DNA from: Arachis hypogaea
Taxonomy: Eukaryota; Streptophyta; Magnoliopsida; Fabales; Fabaceae
Assembly: GCF_003086295.3 (NCBI RefSeq)
Contig: NC_092051.1
Coordinates: 77,074,445-77,138,444, forward strand
Direction of reading: 5' to 3'
Length of the DNA stretch: 64,000 nucleotides
The position numbers and the translations under genes were made by a program. The notes below the pieces were generated by a model. It saw only the letters and a list, made by a program, of their open reading frames with translations. It made no database searches and was not told the DNA's origin. Of the stretch, positions 58,342 through 64,000 are shown in pieces (the first letter of the stretch is position 1; every line of letters begins with the position of its first letter).

Positions 58342-60540
58342 ATGAGCAGGAACAAGGAAAAAGGCATTCTTGTTGAAGCTGATCCAAAACCTGAAAGGAC
58401 TCTGAAGAGGAAACTAAGAGAAGCTAAATTACAATAATCCAGAGACAACCTTATTGAAAATTTCGAACAAGTAAAGGAGATGGCAGCCGAACCCAACAAC
58501 AATAATGCAAGGAGAATGCTTGGTGACTTTACTGAACCAAATTCCAATTTACATGGAAGAAGCATCTCCATTCCTGCCATTGGAGCAAACAACTTTGAGC
58601 TGAAACCTCAATTAGTTTCTCTGATGCAGCAGAACTGCAAGTTTTATGGACTTTCATCTGAAGATCCTTTTCAGTTCTTAACTGAATTTTTGCAGATATG
58701 TGATACTGTTAAGACTAATGGAGTAGATCCTGAAGTCTACAGGCTCATGCTTTTCCCTTTTACTGTAAGAGACAGAGCTAGAGTATGGTTGGACTCTCAA
58801 CCCAGAGATAGCCTGAACTCTTGGGACAAGCTGGTCACGGCTTTCTTAGCCAAGTTTTTTCCTCCTCAGAAGCTGAGCAAGCTTAGAGTGGATGTTCAAA
58901 CCTTCAGACAGAAAGAAGGTGAATCCCTCTATGAAGCTTGGGAAAGATACAAGCAACTGACCAAAAAGTATCCTTCTGACATGCTTTCAGAATGGACCAT
59001 CCTGGATATATTCTATGATGGTCTATCTGAATTGGCTAAGATGTCATTGGACACTTCTGCAGGTGGATCCATTCACCTAAAGAAAACGCCTGCAGAAGCT
59101 CAAGAACTCATTGACATGGTTGCTAATAACCAGTTCATGTACACTTCTGAGAGGAATCCTGTAAGTAATGGGACGCCTATGAAGAAGGGAGTTCTTGAAA
59201 TTGATACTCTGAATGCTATATTGGCTCAGAACAAAATATTGACTCAGCAAGTCAATATGATTTTTCAGAGTCTGAATGGAATGCAAGCTACATCCAACAG
59301 TACTCAAGAGGCATCTTCTGAAGAAGAAGCTTATGATCCTGAAAACCCTGCAATAGCAGAGGTAAATTATATGGGTGAACCTTATGGAAACACCTATAAC
59401 CCATCATGGAGAAATCATCCAAATTTCTCATGGAAGGATCAAAAGCCTCAACAAGGCTTTAATAGTGGTGGAAGAAATAGGTTTAACAATAGTAAACCTT
59501 TTCCATCATCCACTCAGCAACAAACAGAGAACTCTGAACAAAATACCTCTAATTTAGCAAACTTAGTCTCTGATCTATCTGAGGCCACTGTGAGTTTCAT
59601 GAATGAAACAAGGTCATCCATTAGAAATTTGGAGGCACAAGTGGGCCAGCTGAGTAAAAGGATCACTGAAATCCCTCCTAGTACTCTCCCAAGCAATACA
59701 GAAGAAAATCCAAAAGGAGAGTGCAAGGCCATTGAATTAATCACCATGGCCGAACCTGTGAAGGAAGGAGAGAACATGAATCCCAAGGAGGAAGACCTCC
59801 TGGGACGTCCAGTGATCAATAAGGAGCTTCCCTTTGAGGAACCAAAGGAATCTGAGACTTATCTAGAGACCATAGAGATTCCATTAAACCTCCTTATGCC
59901 ATTCATGAGCTCTGATAAGTATTCCTCTTCTGAAGAGAATGAGGATGTTACTGAAGAGCAAGCTGCCAAGTTTCTTGGTGCAATCATGAAGCTAAATGCC
60001 AAATTATTTGGTATTGAAACTTGGGAGGATGAACCTCCCTTGTTCACCAATGAACTAAGTGATCTGGATCAACTGAGATTACCTCAGAAGAAACAGGACC
60101 CTGGAAAGTTTTTAATACCTTGTACCATAGGCACCATGACCTTTGAGAAGGCTCTGTGTGACCTTGGTTCAGGAATAAACCTCATGCCTCTTTCTGTAAT
60201 AGAGAAACTGGGAATCTATGGGGTGTAAACCACTAAAATCTCATTAGAGATGACAGACAATTCAAGAAAACAGGCTTATGGACAAGTAGAGGACGTGTTA
60301 GTAAAGGTTGAAGGCCTTTACATCCCTGCTGATTTCATAGTCCTAGATACTGGGAAGGATGAGAATGAATTCATCATCCTTGGAAGACCCTTCCTAGCCA
60401 CAGCAAGAGCTGTGATTGATGTGGACAGATGAGAATTGATCCTTTAATTAAATGAGGACAACCTTGTGTTTAAAACTCAAGGATCTCCCTCTGTACCCAT
60501 GGAGAGAAAGCACAGTAAGCTTCTCTCAAAATAGAGTCAA
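58342..60540 (+). pseudogene. Gag-aspartic protease of element H
   Basis: ATG at 58342 (MSRNKEKGILVEADPKPERT) aligns with the F start; a stop at 58435-58437 ends this, and an in-frame ATG at 58480 opens 582 codons to 60228. Domains in order: gag N-terminus ([19 protein letters not shown]), capsid core ([51 protein letters not shown]), linker, [16 protein letters not shown], acidic tail, protease active site [20 protein letters not shown] at 60226-60228 interrupts protease; it resumes in frame (QAYGQVEDVLVKVEGLYIPA, ILGRPFLATARAVIDVD) and stops again at 60430-60432. F has sense codons at these places. Confidence 0.88.
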
Positions 60541-61675
60541 CCAGAGCCCCCACAGTCAAACTTTAAGTTTGGTGTTGGGAGGCCACAACCAAACTCTAAG
60601 TTTGGTGTTGAACTCCCATATCCAAACTCTAAGTTTGGTGTTGGGGAGTCTCAACAATGCTCTGAACATCTGTGAGGCTCCATGAGAGCCCACTGTCAAG
60701 CTATTGGCATTAAAGAAGCGCTTGTTGGGAGGCAACCCAATTTTTATCTAATTCTATTTGTCTTGTTCTTTCATGTTTTATTAGGTTCATGATCATGTGG
60801 AGTCACAAAATAAATATAAAAAATTGAAAATGGAATCAAAAACAGCAGAAGAAAAATCACACCCTGGAGGAAGACCTTACTGGCATTTAAACGCCAGTAA
60901 GAAGCACGTGGCTGGCGTTCAACGCCAGAACAGAGCATGGTTCTGGCGCTGAATGCCCAAAATGGGCAGCATTTGGGCGTTTGAACGCCAGAATTGCACC
61001 CTAGAGAAGAGCTGGCGCTGAACGCCCGGAACAAGCATGGTTCTGGCATTCAACGCCAGAAATGGGCAACAAATGGGCGTTCAACGCCCAGAACAAGCAC
61101 CAATCTGGCGCTGAACGCCCAGAGTTGTGTGCAAAGGCATTTTACATGCCTAATTTGGTGCAAGGTTGTAAATCCTTGAACACCTCAGGATCTGTGGACC
61201 CCACAGGATCACCTCAGGATCTGTGGACCCCACAGGATCCCCACCTACCTCCACTCACTTCTTCTCACCCCTCTTTCACACAATCCCATAAACACTCTTC
61301 CCCAAAACTCTTCACCAATCACCTCAATCTCTCTTCCCTATCACCACTTCACCACTCACATCCATCCACTCTTCCCCATAAACCTACCTCATAAACTCCA
61401 CCTACCTTCAAAATTCAAAATCAATTTCCCACCCAACCCACCCTAAATAGCCGAACCTAACCCCCCCTCCCTTCCCTATATAAAGCCCTCCATTCTTCCT
61501 CAAATTCACACAACACAACCTTCTCTTCCCCTTCTTGACCGAAATACATCTCCCTCTCCCTCTCCTCCATTTCTTCTTCTTCTTCATCTATTCTTTCTTT
61601 TCTTGCTCGAGGGCGAGCAAAATTCTAAGTTTGGTGTGGTAAAAGCATAAGCTTTTTGTTTTTCCATTACCATTG
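60541..61675 (+). other. Protease-ORF2 spacer of element H
   Basis: Holds three AAGTTTGGTGTTG words in tandem at about 33-bp steps (60565-60640), the TTGGG-AGGCAA-CCCAA hairpin (60725-60740), a palindromic array (60888-61125), a duplicated 'caggatctgtggacc' inverted repeat (61187-61242), a C-rich stretch, and the pre-ORF2 module TTGCTCG-AGGG-CGAGCAA with CTAAGTTTGGTGTGG (61603-61639). ORFs here are not conserved in F. Confidence 0.8.
60888..61125. repeat. TGGCGTT/AACGCC minisatellite (element H spacer)
   Basis: About six units such as CTGGCGTTCAACGCCAG, TGGGCGTTTGAACGCCAG, CTGGCGCTGAACGCCC and GGGCGTTCAACGCCC. Arms shift from TGGC/GCCA to GGGC/GCCC in several units, keeping pairing. Confidence 0.9.
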
Positions 61676-62824
61676 ATGGCACCTAAGACCGGAAAATCCT
61701 CTAGAAAAGGGAAAGGGAAGACAAAAGCTTCCAACTCCGAGTCATGGGAGATGGAAAGATTCATCTCCAAAGCTCATTAAGACCACTTCTATGATGTTAT
61801 GGCCAAGAAGAAGGTGATCCCTGAGGTCCCTTTCAAGCTCAAAAAGAATGAGTATCCGGAGATCCGACATGAAATCCAAAGAAGAGGTTGGGAAGTTCTA
61901 ACAAACCCCATCCAACAAGTCAGCATCCTAATGGTTCAAGAGTTCTATGCCAATGCATGGATCACTAAGAACCATGATCAAAGTAAGAACCCAAACCCAA
62001 AGAATTATATTACAATGGTTCGGGGGAAATACTTAGATTTTAGTCCGGAAAATGTGAGGTTGGCGTTTAACTTGCCTATGATGCAAGGAGATGCACGCCC
62101 CTACACTAGAAGGGTCAACTTTAATCAAAAGTTGGACCAAGTCCTCATGGACATATGTGTGGAAGGAGCTCAATGGAAGATTGACTCCAAAGGCAAGCCG
62201 GTTCAATTAAGAAGACTGGACCTCAAGCCTGTGGCTAGAGGATGGTTGGAGTTCATCCAACGCTCCATCATCCCCACTAGCAACGGATCTGAAGTTACTG
62301 TGGATCGGGCCATCATGATTCATAGCATCATGATTGGAGAGGAAGTAGAAGTTCATGAAGTCATCTCCCTTGAACTCTACAAAATAGCTGAAAAGTCCTC
62401 TCCTTGGTCAAGGCTAGCTTTTCCTCATCTTATCTGCCATCTATGTTACTCAGCTGGAGCTTCCATAAAAGGAGACATTCCCATTGAGGAAGAGAAGCCC
62501 ATCACTAAGAAAAGGACGGAGCAAGCAAGAGAGCCCATTCATGGAGCTTAGGAGGCGCATGAAGCTCATCACCATGAGATCCCGGAGATGCCTCAAATGC
62601 ATTTTTCTCCACAAAACTATTGGGAGCAAATCAACACCTCCCTAGGAGAATTAAGTTCCAACATGGGACAATTAAGGGTGGAACATCAAGAGCACTCCAT
62701 CATCCTTCATGAAATAAGAGAAGATCAAAAAGCAATGAGGGAGGAGCAACAAAGACAAGGAAGAGACATAGAAGAGCTCAAGGACATCATTGGTTCCTCA
62801 AGAAGGAAACGCCACCATCACTAA
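61676..62824 (+). pseudogene. ORF2 of element H, two premature stops
   Basis: 382 codons in one frame from ATG at 61676 (MAPKTGKSSRKGKGKTKAS), with stops at 61778-61780 and 62549-62551. Both align with Gln codons in F, so each is a C-to-T change. Features: basic N-terminus; FKLKKNEYPEIRHEIQRRGW; VQEFYANAWITKNHDQS; RPYTRRVNFNQKLDQVLMD; KPVARGWLEFIQRSIIPTS; RLAFPHLICHLCYSAG; a charged, coiled-coil-like end (HEIREDQKAMREEQQRQGRD). Same protein as F ORF2, perhaps related to PF20167 (from memory). No catalytic motif or membrane segment is evident. Confidence 0.8.
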
Positions 62825-62828
62825 GGTG

Positions 62829-64000
62829 TGTAATGCCCTTACAGCCAGTTCCAATTGCTTACAGGGCATGAAACTTACAGCCTGGGTGTGCACGTGTAAA
62901 CACCAGTACTTGGTGTTAAACGCCACTATAGATATATGCATAATGTTTCGAAGCTCTGGATGTTATCTTTCCAACGCCACTAGAACTGACTCATTTGAAC
63001 CTATATAAATCAAGTTATGATCACTTGAGTATGAAGAGGTCAGGATTGAAAGAATTTGTAAATTTATCTTCGAAGGCATTAAACGCCTTGCTTTGGCGTT
63101 GCACGTCAGCTCCTCTTCTTTGGGCGTTAAATGCCTAGTAATGGCGTTACACACCACTTTCACTTTTCTTGAGGGGTATTGCACGACCTATTATGGCATT
63201 GCATGCTAGTCTCTTTACATTGCTGCATGGCTTTAAACATCATGTGCTTGGCTTTGCATGATACTCCATTTGTTTGCTTTTGAATATGCTTTCCTTGCTC
63301 CTTGGTTTTCTTCTCTTTACCTGTATTGTCTTGAAAATACTTTAAAAACATATTAGCAGCAAAGACTATCTCAAATCAATTGGTTTAGATGAAAGAAATC
63401 ATAATTAATCATATGAAAACATGAAAATTATGCAAGAAAAACTACTCAAGATGCGAACGCATCAAAACATAAAAGATAGATAAAGGTATTTTTTACTAGA
63501 CTTCTAAGAAATCTGTTCTTAGTAATCTAGGTTACCAGAAGGATTTTTTCTCTACTAGACCTTCAAAAATTCTGTCTTTGACAACCTAGACCAGAGAGAT
63601 AAAAATTGAAAGATCTAACACTAAGAATTACCTAAGGCTGGATCCTTCAAATTTCTTTATGCAACAAACAAAGCAAATCACTCAATTCACTTAATCACTG
63701 ATGTGAGGTTATCGTCAGTTTTGAAATTTCTTCTCAATAAAAGATATCATTTTGTTGCAAGTTTAGATCCAAAATGACAAACAACCCTCAATCAAAGCTT
63801 AATTTGTTTGTCACAAGTGCAAACCAATAAAAATACCGAGAGTATTATATCTTGGGTCATCTCTCAAAGGAATTGTAGTGAGGTATGCATGTTTATTGGT
63901 TATGAGGTTCAAGGGGGTTTGCATATGAGAAGACTACAATCTAAATAACAAGAAATTTAAATGACAATAAAAGTAAATTGAACAACTAAAGATAACAAAT
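62829..64000 (-). mobile_element. LTR fragment of a further Athila-like element, cut by the window end
   Basis: Starts TGTAATGCCC where homology with F ends. It contains 'ctctggatgttatctttccaacgc' near 62955-62980, as in minus-oriented F and G LTRs, and several GGCGTT/AACGCC words (62915, 63075-63150). Further right the text is AT-rich and non-coding, with a duplicated 'ctactagac/cttctaagaa' stretch at 63495-63590. Minus orientation is inferred from these matches; the boundary is uncertain. Confidence 0.55.

Larger units (their letters stand above)
54784..62828 (+). mobile_element. Non-autonomous Athila-type retrotransposon (H), 3' end missing or beyond the window
   Basis: Same family as F in plus orientation: 5' LTR, tRNA-Asp primer site, leader, gag-protease, spacer with palindromic array, ORF2, and a cut at 62828 eight bases after the ORF2 stop, where another LTR-like sequence starts. 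As in F there is no pol between protease and ORF2 (only 1.2 kb of spacer). All visible breaks in gag-protease and ORF2 are premature stops without frameshift, mostly explained by C-to-T changes. Confidence 0.9.

Overview
The window is plant DNA made almost entirely of nested LTR retrotransposons. I recognise no host gene, rRNA, tRNA gene or CRISPR array. Two Ty3/gypsy groups are present. The first looks like the Athila clade: its primer binding sites match the 3' end of plant tRNA-Asp (TGGCGCCGTTGCCGGGGA) and its gag-pro-pol is of Athila type. The second has very long LTRs running from TGTAACGACCC to GTTACA, with a tRNA-iMet primer site (TGGTATCAGAGC), as in the Tekay/Del chromoviruses. LTR style, the TGGCGTT/AACGCCA minisatellite and gene order suggest a legume, most likely peanut (Arachis); that is inference from memory.

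Layout. 1-9726: an Athila-type LTR fragment split by an 8.1-kb non-autonomous element (566-8670; LTRs of 3754 and 3901 bp, only 450 bp inside, TSD ttaac). 9727-12756: a Tekay-like 5' LTR with PBS and a stub of internal DNA. 12757-19674: minus-strand decayed Athila gag-pro-pol with its LTR and a piece of 3' UTR. 19675-21214: probable solo LTR. 21215-24378: two Tekay-like LTR fragments. 24379-53630: a non-autonomous Athila-like element (here E) with a proline-rich ORF. E is split by minus-strand element F (27272-48505, TSD acaac), and F is split by plus-strand element G (32749-44029, TSD gtgag). 53636-54783: the rest of the LTR that E entered. 54784-62828: element H, a close relative of F in plus orientation. 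62829-64000: another LTR fragment.

How the parts fit. F, G and H share LTRs and gag but divide the gene set. G keeps protease, RT, RNase H and integrase and has only a remnant of the downstream ORF2. F and H keep gag-protease and ORF2 and have no pol. This looks like an autonomous/non-autonomous partnership in which pol would be supplied in trans, although every copy here is damaged by stops or frameshifts.

Most interesting signals. (1) A stem-loop with a purine tetraloop, followed by TTTAAGT(T/G)TGG, sits directly before the 3' LTR and again upstream of ORF2 or its equivalent. It occurs in at least three Athila-like families, and its stem sequence changes with pairing kept. (2) The Tekay-like LTRs carry arrays of hairpins with 7-bp stems and 10-nt loops whose stems also covary. 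(3) CpG-containing palindromic minisatellites occupy LTRs, inter-ORF spacers and, in G, coding DNA. All coordinates and alignments were made by eye.
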